A DNA stretch of 64,000 bases from contig ML681998.1 of NCBI GenBank assembly GCA_007922195.1, positions 20,347,663 to 20,411,662 of the forward strand. The letters run 5' to 3'. This document shows positions 39,373 to 51,540 of the stretch, one piece after another (positions within the stretch are counted from its first letter, which is position 1; every line of letters starts with the position of its first letter). Under the pieces are notes generated by a model, which saw only the letters and a program-made list of their open reading frames with translations, was not told where the DNA came from and made no database searches. The position numbers and the translations under genes are program-made. Origin of the DNA: Podocnemis expansa (taxonomy: Eukaryota; Chordata; Testudines; Podocnemididae).

Positions 39373-39483
39373 ATGTTTCAGGACAGAGGATTGATAGGCA
39401 GAGATGGCCTTCACCTATCCAGGAAGGGGAAGAGTGTGTTTGGGCACAGACTGGCTGACCTAGTGAGGAGGGCTTTAAACTAG
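39373..39483 (+). pseudogene. CR1 ORF1 C-terminal remnant
   Basis: Thirty-six codons ending in TAG at 39481, with the motif GRDGLHLSRKGKSVFGHRLA. In turtle and bird CR1 elements ORF1 can end in an SGNH-type esterase domain whose last block carries the catalytic Asp-His pair in DGLHL; this fragment fits that block. A stop in frame just upstream (39364-39366) marks where the 5' truncation meets flanking DNA. The function call is by motif only. Confidence 0.6.
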
Positions 39484-39527
39484 GTTCAACGGGGGAAGGA
39501 GACCAAAGCCCACAGGTAAGTGGCAAT

Positions 39528-41354
39528 GTGGGACATCTGGGGGAAGGGATGGAACTTGGGGGGTGTTGGGACTGTAGTACCAGGAATAAAAGAGAAGGTA
39601 GTTGGAACATGGGGGGGGACTCAAATAATTGTCTTAAATGTTCCACTGAAACACCAACACATGAGGAGAGTGGGGGAGGAGGACTCCAAGAAAAAATGCA
39701 AGGAGGTATATGTAATAGAATTGAAAACCAAACTGACAAAGTAGGGCAAGTGACCGGGTATCTTAGGTGCCTATACACTAATGCGAGGAGCCTGGGAAAT
39801 AAACAGGAAGAATTGGAAATACTAGTGCAGGCAAGGAACTATGATATCATAGGAATAACGGAGACGTGGTGGGATAGTCTGCATGACTGGAGCTCTGCCA
39901 TGGATGGGTATAAACTGTTCAGGAAAGACAGGCAGGGAAGAAGAGGGGGAGGAGTAGCACTATATGTAAAAGATCTCTATGACTGCTCAGAGCTCCAGTA
40001 TGGAAGTGGAAGCGTGCCAGTAGAAAGTCTGTGGGTTACATTGAGAGGGGAAAGCAACAAGGGGGATGTTGTGGTGGGGGTCTGCTATAGACCACCAGAC
40101 CAGAAGCAGGAGGTGGATGAGGTGTTCTATGGACAACTAGCGGAAGCTTCTAGATCACAGGCCCTGGTGCTCATGGGGGACTTCAATTACCCTGACATCT
40201 GCTGGGAGGCCAATACAGCAGTGCATGGGCAATCCAGGAAGTTTTTAGAGTGTGCTGGGGGCAACTTTCTAGTACAAATGCTGGAGGAACCAACTAGGGG
40301 CCTTGCACCTCTTGACCTGCTGCTCATAAACAGGGAAGAATTGATCAGGGAGGTACAGGTAAATGGCAAGCTAGGCAGTAGTGACAATGGCATGGTTGAG
40401 TTCAGGATGCTCATTAAAGGAAGGAAGGAAAGAAGCAGAACAAAAACCCTGGACTTCAAAAGAGCAGACTTTGGCTCCCTCAGGGAACTGATGGGCAGGA
40501 TCCCTTGGGAAGCTAATCTGAAGGGGAAAGGAGTCCAAGAAAGCTGGTTATATTTTAAAGAAACCCTGCTAAGGGCACAGGAAGTTGCCATTCCAGTTAG
40601 GAGAAAGAACAAACATGTGAGGCAGCCAGAATGGCTTAGCAGAGAACTCTGCTCTGAGCTTAAACATAAAAAGGAAGCTTACAGGAAGTGGAAGCTTGAT
40701 CAGATGACCAAGGAGGCATATAAAGATATTGCTAGGGACTGCAGGGATAAAATCAGAAAGGCCGAAGGACAAATGGAGCTGCGGCTAGTGATGGATGTAA
40801 ACGATAACAAGAAGGGGTTCTACAAGTATGTTAATAACAAGAAGAAGAGGATCAGGGATGGTGTAGGTCTCTTGCTGAATGGGGCAGGCATCCTCGTGAC
40901 AGGGGATGAAGAAAAAGCTGAAGTGCTCCATGCATTTTTTGCTTCAGTTTTCACAGGCAGGGTCAGCTCCCAGCCCACTACCATGGGTATGGCAGATTGG
41001 AGAGAAGAAGAGAGGCCCTTGGTGACGAAAGGTCAGGTTAGGGACTGCTTAAAGAAGCTGGATGTGCACAAGTCCATGGGGCCAGACGAACTGCATCCAA
41101 GGGTGCTGAGGGAATTGGCCGATGAGATAGCAGCACCACTGGCCATTATCTTTCAAAACTCATGGAGAATGGGGGAGGTGCCAGAGGATTGGAAAAAAGC
41201 AAATGTAGTGCCTATTTTCAAGAAAGGGAAAAAGGAGGATCCGGGGAATTATAGACCAGTCAGCCTCACCTCAATCCCTGGAAAAATTATGGAGCAGATT
41301 CTTAAAGAATCCATCCTCAAACACTTAGTGATCAGGAACAGTCAGCAAGGGTAA
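39528..41354 (+). pseudogene. CR1 ORF2, endonuclease plus N-terminal RT
   Basis: Open for 608 codons. An AP-type endonuclease occupies about residues 70-330: LYTNARSLGNKQEEL, ITETWWDS, RRGGGVALYV, VLMGDFNYPDICWE and GSSDNGMVEF. The last block normally reads SDH with a catalytic His; here the codon at 40386-40388 is AAT (Asn), so the nuclease is probably inactive. The RT N-terminal part follows, to [16 protein letters not shown]. The frame ends at TAA 41352-41354, caused by a 10-bp deletion relative to the sister copy just after NSQQ; a 12-bp in-frame deletion lies shortly before it. Confidence 0.92.
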
Positions 41355-41391
41355 ATCATGTCTGACCAATCTCATTTCCTTCTATGAGCAG

Positions 41392-42387
41392 ATGACTGGT
41401 TTTCTGGATGCAGGAAGGACCGTTGATGTGATATACCTTGATTTTAGTAAGGCTTTTGATACAGTTTCCCACAGCATTCTCATTGGCAAATTAAGGAAGT
41501 ATGGGTTGGATAGGTGGACAGAAAACTGGCTAGATCAACAGTTTCAGTGTGTAGGAATCAATGGTTCCATGTCTAGCTGGCAACCAGTCACGAGTGGTGT
41601 GCCCCAGGGGTCGGTCCTGGGGCCGGTTCTGTTCAACATTTTCATCAATGATCTGGATGATGGAATAGACTGCACTCTCAGTAAGTTCGCGGATGACACC
41701 AAGCTGGCGGGAACAGTAGACACGTTGGAGGGCAAGGACAGGATTCAGGGAGACCTAGATAAATTGGAACAATGGGCCAATAAAAATCTTATGAAGTTCA
41801 ATAAGGACAAGTGTAATATCCTGCATGTGGGACGAAAAAACCCCATGCACTGCTACAGGCTGGGAAACATTCAGTTAAGTAGCAGCAGTGTAGAAAAGGA
41901 CCTGGGGGTCATGATGGATGGGAAGCTAGATATGAGTCAGCAGTGTGCTCTTGCTGCCAAAAAGGCCAATGGCATACTGGGCTGCATCAAAAGAAGTATT
42001 ACCAGCAGATCAAGGGATGGGATCATTCCCCTCTATTCTGCACTGGTGAGGCCACATCTAGAATACTGCGTTCAGTTTTGGGCTCCCCACTACAAAAAGG
42101 ACAGGGACATGCTAGAGAGAGTTCAGAGGAGGGCAACCAAAATGATTAAAGGGCTGGAGCACAAGCCCTATGAGGATAGACTGAAAGCATTAGGCTTATT
42201 TAGTCTGCAGAAGAGAAGATTGAGGGGGGATTTGATAGCAACCTTCAACTACTTGAAGGGATGCTCTAAGGAAGATGGAGCTCGACTGTTCTCGATGGTA
42301 ACAGAGGACAGAACAAGGAGCAATGGTCTCAAGTTGCAGTTAGGGAGGTCGAGGCTGGATATTAGAAAAAACTTTTTTACTAGGTGA
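41392..42387 (+). pseudogene. CR1 ORF2, C-terminal RT after frameshift
   Basis: Continuation of the same ORF2 in another frame, 331 codons from [20 protein letters not shown] to [11 protein letters not shown]. Coding similarity begins slightly upstream, near 41348. It carries RT block A ([13 protein letters not shown]), block B ([13 protein letters not shown]) and block C (FADD at 41686-41697). A further in-frame loss of four residues is seen at [10 protein letters not shown]. All catalytic residues of the polymerase remain, but the frameshift separates them from the endonuclease. Confidence 0.92.
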
Positions 42388-42582
42388 GTGGTGAAGCATT
42401 GGAATGAGCTGCCAAGGGAGGTGGTGGAGTCTTCATCTTTGGAGGTGTTTAAGGCCCGGCTGGACAAAACCATGAGTGGGATGGTTTAGTGGGAGTGGTC
42501 CTGCCTCTGGCAGGGGGTTGGACTAGATGGCCTATGAGGTCCCTTCCAACCCTAGGATTCTATGATTCTATAATTTTGCAGT

Positions 42583-42690
42583 AAAAGAACAACAAGGAGT
42601 TGTTTGGCACTTTAAGACTAACAGATTTATTTTTTGCATGAGTTTTCGTGGGAGAAGATCCCACTTCCTCAGATGCTTCGAAGATGGGTG
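42583..42690 (+). repeat. Hairpin-family fragment beside CR1 end
   Basis: Starts AGAACAACAAGGAGTTGTTT, continues GGCACTTTAAGACTAACAG and ATTTATTTTTTGCATGAG, and ends near CCTCAGATGCTTCGAAG. One arm of the family only. It begins 9 bp after the end of the CR1 at 39360-42574. Confidence 0.65.
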
Positions 42691-44720
42691 AACTTACAGA
42701 AAGGAATGAAACTAAAGAACAAATAGAAATGTGGCATGCAAATAGCAGGAAGCTAGTTGGATAATGGCTGAATTACAGTTGATGTCACAGTCTTAGTCCT
42801 AGTCTGTATTTGACACACTTTTTGGTGGCAGTTGATGGGAGATACACAAGGTACATAAAAATACCTCAAGTATCTCCTGGTGACCTACTAAATACTCCCT
42901 ACGCTCTACACTATGCTGATGAGAAATGTCTTCTGGTCAGCTTACTGATACTCCAGTTCCAGGGCTGGAGTTGTTAGGGTGAATCTGTCTACACAGACTG
43001 CTCAGACGAACCCAGAAGATCATCCTGACAGTGGTGATTTTGCTGCTGTCTGTATAGACTTAGCCATAGTAAGTGTTTATTGCATTAGGGCCTATTAGAG
43101 GTTCATCAAGAAAGAGAACATTTTGCCCAGTAGCATTTGATCATTCCCTTAGAATTTAACAGATCTTACCACATTGGTTTTTTGAAATCAAGCCAAGTTT
43201 TAAACAACATTACCTAACACATGACGTGTGGGGACAGGGATACCTGCATTTATAGTCAAGAGAATCACACAATAGAAGATTTAGGTAAAGAAGCCCAGCT
43301 GCACCACACTAACAGCACAAAATGGCCTTAAAGTCCTGTGTTGCTGGCTAATGGAAGGACATCCCAGTGAAAGTCAATCTGCCAGTGGCACAGCATCTCC
43401 TAGACTGGAATATCTTATTGTGGTCAGTAGACGGGGCATGGCATCACCAAAGATAAGGCCAGAGCATCCCACTCTATAGCTGCTATTAGTACCCTTGAAT
43501 TTTGGAGAGCTGGAATGAGTTAAAGTCACCTTTGATCTGTTCTAAATTATACCAGTGGATGGTCATGGTACAAGAGCTGTGCTAGGACCGTGAAGAGACC
43601 AAAGCTCTCTCAAAGCCACTTTTGCACTCTCCCTGCTAGGCTGTGTTGTGCATTCCCCAGTCACACTCCAGGAACTGACCCAGAGCATGTAGGGTAATGC
43701 ATTACTTACAATTTGAAAAAAAAAACAAATCAGGTGAGTGAGGTAGTATCATTGGGCTGACATCACAACAACTGTACTGCCCATAACATATGTTAACACC
43801 TTGTGAGTCATCAGAACTTCAGCTAAAGAAGCTGAAAGATGCACAACACAGATGTTCCAGTGACATTACAAAACCCTTGTGGGCTGTTCTTCATTTTATT
43901 AGGATAGCACCAGAACTTCTTGCTGTCTGTGTTTATTGCCTTACAGTCAGAGTTCACTGTATAACGTCTTTTACAGAGAAGGTGCTAGACTTCATGTATG
44001 TGGAGGTTTTTCATGTTTCTAAGCAACACAAGTTTACTCTACCAAAACAGTGTCCTCATGGCCTCTCTAGTACATTTAAATAGACATTTGGATCCAAATT
44101 TTATTTTTCAACATGTTATGTGAAATATTTACAGAATAAATAATTTGTTTTGTATATTCCAGAGAAAGCAGCTTTTACGATTGATTATAATCTGAACAAA
44201 TACCACTGCATGGATCTTTTATAGCATGAAGTGAACATATTCATGGCCCATTCTTTCAAAACTCACTCAAGTGCTTATTGCAGGAAGGCTCAGGCCCAAA
44301 GTAAAATGTCTAGAAACCTTAGATAACCTACATTAACCCTTCCTAGTTACCAAGTTCAAAGAGTGCAATGCTACTTGCACTGCCAAAGTTTCCATAATAA
44401 TCAATTTTAAACAGTTTCATAGCAGAGCTTCCCAGTTTAACTCACTCAGGAAATCATGATTTATCTGATTTAAGATATAGGTTTAAGATAAAGATTCCAG
44501 AATAGAGGGTTACTCTGCCAGTTGATAACCTATAGAAATGACAGACTGGATGCATGGTAAATGATTAGCACTGACTAGACTAGATGGGTGTTGGTCTGAT
44601 TCCGAATGATAAATTCCAGTATTTCTAATGTGACCAAGGCAGAAGTGAACAGGTTCACCACTATAAAGATTTCTGTGTCCACTTTAAATGGAGGATCTCT
44701 TAAGAACATGAAGGCTCTTT

Positions 44721-45107
44721 GGGTATGCCTACACTGGTGTCTTAGGTTGACTTACCCTTCCCTAAGTTGACCTGAGGAAAGCTCTGTCCACCGTGGGAAT
44801 TTATTAAGTTGATGTAAGCACTTCCTTAAGTTGACTTAATAACACCACCTCTTAAGGTCAACTTAACCCTTAAGCTGACCTTATTAAGTCAACTTAAGCC
44901 AGTGTAGATGGGGAGTACTCCTTATGTCACCTTAATAAGGTTGACTTAAGCGTTATGCCCCATCAGCACTGGCTCAAGTCAACTTAATAAGGTCATCTTA
45001 AGCCTTAAGTTGACCTAGCAGCTGCCAATGTGGACGTGGGCAGTCTGTAGGAGTTTTGAAGGTGGACGCTCTAAGTTGACTTAACTGAGCCTCCAGTGTA
45101 AACAACG
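44721..45107. mobile_element. GTTGACTTAATAAGG MITE, copy 2
   Basis: Left end GGGTATGCCTACACTGG; right end CTCCAGTGTAAACAACGG is a degraded inverse. The interior carries at least four alternating copies of AAGTCAACTTAATAAGG or its inverse, matching the element at 23271. The right boundary is approximate. Confidence 0.65.
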
Positions 45108-45399
45108 GTTCCATAGGCAAGAATTAAGGGTATCATTAATGGTTCCATTTATGATTTGCTAATTGCTATGCTCAGACAGATGAATACTAGATCAAGGCTT
45201 CAAAGAGAAGATTGAATTTATTTGCAAATTTGGTTGTATTGCCTCAGGACTTAGTAACAACAGTGGATTTTTCTCCCATTACAACAGGTGATTTGGCCTT
45301 ATCTTCCTCTGTATGCTGTTCCCTAGTGTTTGAATTTTTATAACTGTTTTGATTTGCTGTTGCAGTGTAACCTGTTCCCATAACTTACACTCCCCTGCA

Positions 45400-45575
45400 T
45401 TTATTTCCTCCCATTCTGTAAGTTCCTCCATCTTCAAACCATCTGACAAAATGAGATTTTCTCCCCTGAAAGCTCATGCAATAAGTAAATTTGTTAGTCT
45501 CTAAGTACCACGACTCCTTGTTTATGTTACTGAACTAGACTAACATGGCTGCCTCTTTGGAACTGAGTCTAAGAG
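45400..45575 (-). repeat. Hairpin-family element
   Basis: Tail-side arm ATCTGACAAAATGAGATTTT, AAAGCTCATGCAATAAGTAA and TTTGTTAGTCTCTAAGTACC, then CTCCTTGTTTATG and the head read in reverse, CTAGACTAACATGGCTGCCT. The sequence before it (CCTGCATTTATTTC, CCCATTCTGTAA) recurs before the copy at 49400, so the full unit is longer than the hairpin. Confidence 0.65.
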
Positions 45576-45824
45576 TTTTACTTGTCCAGTGAGGAAACAG
45601 ATTACAAACCTTGTGATCCATATGTCCCAGCAAAATTAACCACTTGAATTTTGAAATCCTAATACCAATGCTCACAAAAATCAGCTCATTGAACAATTTA
45701 AAAACCACGAGTTTTGTTGTGGAAATTATTTGGAGAATGAGGATTTTGCAGAAAAAAGATTGATCAACTTACACATAGGAAAGTATAAAATTCGTAAAAT
45801 AGATTCAGTGATAATAATTCTCTC

Positions 45825-45853
45825 ACATCTATCAGCTATCTATCATCTATCAT
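45825..45853 (+). repeat. (ATCT)n-like degenerate repeat
   Basis: Alternating ATCT and ATCATCT words. Confidence 0.75.
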
Positions 45854-47224
45854 CACAGCACCTGGATTTTGTGACAAACTCTATGATTAAGTTTGAAATA
45901 TTCATTCAGCTGTCAGCCTTAATAAATATTCATGCATATCAAGATCAAATATTTTTGTGTCTTTTTTTAACTTATAAATCTATCTAAAACAGGAAACATG
46001 ACATGTCTAGCAAACAAGCTACTTTACTATGTTGGAAAATCACTTTGCTGTGATGCAAAAATCATTCTTTACTGAACACTTTGCAGTAAATTTAAGATGC
46101 ATCTACTTGAACAGATGGCAGTGGATAGTGCATGTTGAGGAAAACCCTCCTCATGAAAAATGCAGTATAAAAAGATTCTTACATAATATGTTACACTGGT
46201 GTTACTATTGAGAGTACAGTAACTTAAGGGTAACACTCATTAGAAAAGTGTTGTGATTATCAAAGTTGTAATTATCCCAACAACTGAACACTGCAAACTC
46301 TGAAATGCAGAGTGAAGATTAACCATGAAAGAAAACAAACAGGTTACAGCATGAGACTGTGTGGTTAAGCTTTAATGCTGCTCTGTACTGAAAACATGGG
46401 ATGAGCAGGCAATGAATATCTGAGCTATGTTTAAAAGTTAGATAAATCTAAACTGACCACAGATACTAAAGTGCTTTAAATCATAAATGGAAGGTTATTG
46501 CATGACATCAATACATAACAGAAGAGAAGTTGATATATTATATTGGATATATTTTACAATTCAAGGTACATTAAATAGGAATTTAACCCTAGATTTAATT
46601 TAACTCTGTTCTTCTTAGAAGGCTACATTTGTCTTCTTTTTTCCAAAAACAGCAATTGTGCCTTTAGAGGACTGAATGGGTCAAGGGACAGACAAGTAAT
46701 TGGATACAGGATCTCAGTTCTGGGGCATCAGATTCACTCTAATAGAGGCTGGTGATGGATCAATTTTACCAGCAGGACAGAGTGGGCAATGCTGAGCAGC
46801 TGCAGGGCTGTAGATGCTCTGGCGATAGTGAACTTTACAGTCTCCAGTGCAAGATATCAGCAAGCTACATAAGGAATTAAATTGATTCTCTCTTGTCAAT
46901 AAACTCTGCATGTACATATATTTCGCTCCAGGAAGAAAGCTGATCATGTATTCACCTTGCTCACAAAGGTGAAGGAAACAGAACCCAAGAACAGAACTAG
47001 GAAAAATGAGGACATCACTGGCAGGTATTAACCTGATCCAAACTAGACAGTCCTTGGTAGAGAAAGAGAGACAGGCCCTGAAACATGGATGAGAAAACCC
47101 TCCTCCCCATCCTAACCCTCATGAGGACGACGTCTGGAGGTGACTTCATTCCTAGAGCAAGGGAATAGAATAGATAGTAGCAAATTTTCCTCCTGGGAAA
47201 GAGAAGACAGACAAATTGAGTTAC

Positions 47225-47485
47225 CTTTGTTCCCTGATAGAAGTCATCTTTGGATTGGGTGCCCATGAAGGGAAACTGCATGTGTGTGTGGGTATCGATC
47301 CCTCCAGGCAGCACCAGTTTGTCACAGGCATCTATCACTAGGAGTCCAGCAGGTGCTCCTGGGTCCAGGTCTGGGCCCACTGCCTGCACTACTCCATCTT
47401 CAACATAGACATCAGCCAGCTGCGAGCAGTCATCATTCACCACTCTCCCCCCTTTGATCAAAATCCTCTGCTGTTGGGGATTCAT
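47225..47485 (-). CDS. DPYS: DPYS exon 1 (residues 1-87, start codon)
   Basis: First coding exon of dihydropyrimidinase, the cytosolic zinc amidohydrolase that opens dihydrouracil and dihydrothymine rings in step two of pyrimidine catabolism. The 87 codons carry the N-terminal beta-sandwich strands ([22 protein letters not shown]) and the first metal-binding motif [15 protein letters not shown], with ligands H66 and H68. The ATG at 47485 is chosen because the frame has an in-frame TGA 25 codons upstream (47558-47560) and no other ATG between. The exon ends CAGGGAACAAAG followed by the donor GTAACT, phase 0. Length and end point match the mammalian exon 1 as I remember the protein. Family identity is very sure; the transcription start is not visible. 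Confidence 0.97.
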
Positions 47486-47605
47486 GACTTCTGATACAGG
47501 CTCGTTGCAAATCTGCCCTGCAGGGGGGCCTGAGGTTTGAGAGCAGCAGCAAAAGTGTCACTATTAGAGATCAAGTTCAGGCTTCTCTTCTGTAGGAAGA
47601 TAACC

Positions 47606-47836
47606 TCAGCGGGAACAAACACAGACTGGAGGGACAAAAGTACATGGCACAGGTTTCTTTAAATGAAGCAGAGAGTTTCCTCGTTCCTCCTCTAAAACTA
47701 ACTCCAGCAGGTTTTCCTGAAAGGTGCTTTCCTGCCCACTCTCTTCCCCCAGCAAGTTACAAGTGATTCCAGAAGGTATTGGTATTTCTGTATCAGAGGA
47801 CCCTCCTGCTGCACCACTGACTCCTCCCACAGCCAC
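47606..47836 (-). other. Unrecognised open frame just upstream of DPYS
   Basis: A 76-codon minus-strand frame 120 bp upstream of the DPYS start, beginning MAVGGVSGAAGGSSDTEIPI and ending PVCVCSR. Composition looks protein-like (acidic middle, FQENLLELVLEEERG) and is not low complexity, but I do not recognise a family and see no splice signals that would tie it to DPYS. It could be 5' untranslated or promoter sequence that happens to be open. Confidence 0.12.
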
Positions 47837-48057
47837 AGTTTAGCTTGTAACATCTGCTGTTCAGCTCCAGTCTGCACTAGTCAGAGAAAGCAAGGGGTTC
47901 ACCAACTTCATTAAAAAAAGAAAAAACATCTTAAATAGTGACCAGCAGGCCACACTTTCAGCAGAGCTTAGGTGCTCAGCTCTGTGTTGATGCTTAGCAG
48001 CAGATTTTTCAGAAACAAGCAGTGCAGAATATGCTGGGCTAATTTGTAAACCTGGCT

Positions 48058-48265
48058 CCGAAGGGGCAGCCACTTTACTCTAGTTCAGCAAAACAAGCAA
48101 GGAGTCCTGTGGCACTTAAAGTCTAACCAATTTATTTATTGCATGAGCTTTCATGGGTGAAAATGCCACTTCGAAACATCTGACAAGGTGAGATTTTCTC
48201 CCACAAAAGGTCATGGGACAAATAAATTTGTTAGTCTTTAACTGTCACAGGACTCCTTGGTTGTT
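48058..48265 (+). repeat. Hairpin-family element, two-armed copy
   Basis: Head CCGAAGGGGCAGCCACTTTA, then AAGGAGTCCTGTGGCACTTA, AATTTATTTATTGCATGAGC, a turn around CACTTCGAAACATCTGAC, and the inverse arm AATAAATTTGTTAGTCTTTA and CACAGGACTCCTTGG. Arms are imperfect but extend over about 80 bp each. 570 bp upstream of the DPYS start codon. Confidence 0.7.
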
Positions 48266-49399
48266 TTTTGGAGACCTGGGCTATTTATTTTGGTGTCAAA
48301 ATGGTAGCTGAGCTCTTTCAGAAAGCTGGTGTTTAGTGCTGGCGTGATGGCCCTAGAGCCTGTTTTCACTTAGATGAAGGGCCGCACAAGCAACAGCATT
48401 GCAGGCTTCACTGCCACCCTCACAGTAGGCTTCAGCCAGAGCTGGGGCCCTAGGGAGAACACCAATTAGGGCCACCTCATCACTCCAGAGGGCTCTAACT
48501 TGCCCTAGCTGCTCCACTTTAAGGGCCAAGTCCATTGCTCTTGAGAAAGGAGACTCACTGAACCCATTCCCTGTGGAGTGATGGTGGAACTGGAACCATG
48601 TTTTCTGTAGACCCCATTTCTTGGACGAAGAAGGGTAAGCTCTTCAATCTCACAGAGCCCTGTACTCTGGGTAAATCCTTTTGCACATACACACCCCACC
48701 CTCCCACCGCAAGGACCACTGCTTGGATTGTGGAGTACCTACCCGCATCCTTTCTGTTTGACTTCAGTTGTTCACAGAGCTGTGTGGATGGTGGAAGGAA
48801 TTTCTCTCAACCTTGCCTAAGGGAGACCTGCGTCCCTGCCTCTTCTGCACCCTCAAACCCATTCTTCTTGTCCCACTAGAAGATCAGGTTGGCAAGTAGT
48901 ACTAAGCTGCCCCCTTACCAATCTTTTCCCAAAGTATTTGCCAAGTCTGAAAGGCCTTTAATGAGGACAGAGCAGGCAGGACGCCTCCCATTTTGGAAAG
49001 GCTGCTTCTCTTGCACAGGCTTCACTTAAGAGAAGTGTTTTAATTCTCCTGGCTTCAAAGTGGGCTCAGCTTGTTAGGAAGATAAGAAGAATGTTACAGC
49101 TTTCATACATGACTTTAGGCAGAGAATGCACCTCATAGAATCAGGTCCTAAAGGAAGAAGAGGAATGAAATTAAAGATTGAAAAAATGGCTGAGCTGTCT
49201 GTAAAAATCTATCCATCAAGAAAAATAAATGGAGTTTGGCCAATGAGGAAGCAGTGAAGCCCTTTTGAAAGAACAATTTATAAAGCACATATTAGAACAC
49301 TTGGATAATTTTAACACATAGCACAATTATCCTCTGCTGCTAACATGTTTCATAACCTGTCTAGGTTATCTGTGTGACCTGATCCTCTGACTTAAATGT

Positions 49400-49532
49400 C
49401 CCTGCATTTATTTTCCACCCATTCTATAAATTCCCACATCTTCAAAGCATCTGACAAAGTGGAATTTTTCTCCCATGAAAGCTCATGTGATAAATAAATT
49501 TGTTTTAAAAAGTGCCACAGGACTCCTTGTTT
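49400..49532 (+). repeat. Hairpin-family fragment
   Basis: CCTGCATTTATTTTCCACCC, then AAAGCATCTGACAAAGTGGA, AAAGCTCATGTGATAAATAA and AAAGTGCCACAGGACTCCTT. One arm plus the upstream segment shared with the copy at 45400. Confidence 0.6.
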
Positions 49533-50620
49533 GTAAATTATTTTTAAATGATCAATGAGAAGTGGAGAAGTGATTGACAGACCAAAGTATCTTGAACCAA
49601 CAACCCACCAAATAATAAGGATCTAGCTGCAGGCTGAACCACAATAAAGAGTTAGAGCACTGCTGGTGTGGTAAGTCCTTCATAGCCAACTCCACTGTGC
49701 TCAAATAATCTGTCTACCAGGTAGAAAGAGATTTGATCTAAGCTCTCCTACCCCAAATGTAGAGGATTGTAGCTTGATAAATAAGGTTCCTGGAGAAGCA
49801 AGAAAGGAATCTATTTCCCACTAGATTTTAATAAGCCACATTTCTAACTGCCTAAGTTATTTAGGTGCTTTTGAAAGTTTTACTCTTGGAGCTAAATGTT
49901 TTGTTGGCAGATTTCAAATCTCTAATAGTCAATTTATTCAGCTCACATAGATAAACAAGAAACTCTCATATCAGCAACATTTACGTAAACTTGGTAAATG
50001 TTTGATAGGGTCATAGCGCAACTACTCTTAGTTGGATTGGCCTGAATTGCCCCGACAGATAGAAGCACCTGCCACTCGTCTCCGTGGAAAGAATTCTTCA
50101 TCTACTATTGATGATGTCCTTCAACAAGGGAAGGATTTTTCTTAAGAACCCTTGCCTTTCAGTGGGATTTGTTCTCCTGAGCTTTGAAAATCACATTCCA
50201 AAGATTTTTCCAAACTTTTATTTGCATAATTTAACTGTCTTTATAGGGTGATCAATACTTGACCTCGTACTGCATAGATTTTGTTGAGCAATGTTTGCTT
50301 ATACGATACTGTTACACAGTAAATCAGTGATTTGAAAGAATGTGTAAGAATTTGTGCCCTAGCATTTTTGCTTTTCTGGAATTATAAACATATTAACAAG
50401 GTAGAAGTGATAGAGAAAGATTTCAAAGCCTAACGTGGACTAATGGTTATGTGGTCAGGAACAAAGTATGTATTCTTAGGGAACTATGTGAAGACATCAC
50501 TTGCATGACACATGGAGAGAAATGTTAATACGCCAAGAGATTATGCGACAGACCAACTTAACTGCATTATCTCAAAAGCAAAGGAAAATCCAACTTATAT
50601 CTGGTTCTTATTATCTATTT

Positions 50621-51342
50621 CAGGGGTGGCTAAACTTCTGGAATTCAATAGCCACACAGGTCAATTATTAAACCTTCAACAACTGCATTGAGGCACATAA
50701 CCACATACATTTACCTACTCCAAAATTACTAAGCTTTAAATTCATTGCACACCTTAATTTTATCATAAAAACAGGCAAATATTGATCCTACTAATGTCAG
50801 ATTCTAATAATTACTTGAGGTTACCTTGAAAACTAGGCCTATACAGTAAAAACTTAGCTGTCACTAGATGTAGAACACTGCAGGCTCGTGGCGAGTTTTT
50901 TAAAATCTGGGCAATAACTTGTCAATGCAGTAGGTAAAAGCTTTCTCAGGTGCTGATCTTTAAGTATTGCACAATGTTTCGATTTAACCAGTTTTCATTG
51001 TGGAATACAATGCTTCACAGCAGTAAGTTGTGCCAACAATTGAAAGTAACCTGCAGTCACAGTTTTAAACTTTTCTCCTTCGTATTTTCATTTCTTAGTA
51101 TTCCATGTCATGTTTGGGACTTGTAAAGCCTGATTTTATTTTAACAAAGAGTAAAACTGCATTCGGGCCTATGAGAAAATCTAAACATGCTTCCGCTTCC
51201 TTGCCAGCCCCAGTCATGCTGCCACTTCTCTCCCCATCTCCAACCAAGCAATGCTTCCCTGCCAGCCCGTGCTCTTCCACAAGCCGCACTTTTTCTTTCA
51301 AGAGCTGCATGCAGCTCACAAGCCGCAGTTTGTCCATGCCTG
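50621..51342. mobile_element. hAT (Charlie-like) element
   Basis: A 722-bp element, ends CAGGGGTGGCTAAACTTCTG and, inward from the right, CAGGCATGGACAAACTGCGG. Flanking octamers ATCTATTT and ATCTACTT match at 7 of 8 positions. A longer member of the family also seen at 27346-27802. Confidence 0.87.
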
Positions 51343-51375
51343 ATCTACTTCAACAAGAAATCAATTCCTCTACAA

Positions 51376-51540
51376 CAGTGGTTTTCAAATCACAGGTCAG
51401 GACCCAGTACTGGGTCATGGTGCTGCCTGCTGCCACCACCCAAAGACAGTAATATATTGCTCAAAGATATAATTGTTGGGTTGTGGGCATAAATTATTTT
51501 TTTCAGATGGGTCCCAAGGAAAAAAGTTTGAAAACCACTG
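51376..51540. mobile_element. Short hAT (MER5-like) element
   Basis: A 165-bp element with near perfect terminal repeats CAGTGGTTTTCAAA and GTTTGAAAACCACTG. Flanking octamers CTCTACAA and GTCTACAA match at 7 of 8 positions. The interior includes GGTCAGGACCCAGTACTGGG. It lies 33 bp to the right of another hAT. Confidence 0.88.

Larger units (their letters stand above)
39360..42574 (+). mobile_element. CR1 LINE, near full-length ORF2 copy
   Basis: A second CR1, on the plus strand in DPYS intron 1. It starts inside the end of ORF1, contains the ORF1-ORF2 spacer, endonuclease, reverse transcriptase and the 3' untranslated tail, and ends with GGATTCTATGATTCTATA at 42574. Only the far 5' part is missing. 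Protein similarity to the copy at 15194-17190 is very high over the shared region, so both come from closely related CR1 lineages. No clear target duplication is seen. Confidence 0.95.

Noticed and set aside
39341..39778. A 145-codon minus-strand frame
   Set aside because: It is antisense to the CR1 ORF1-ORF2 spacer and has no support of its own.
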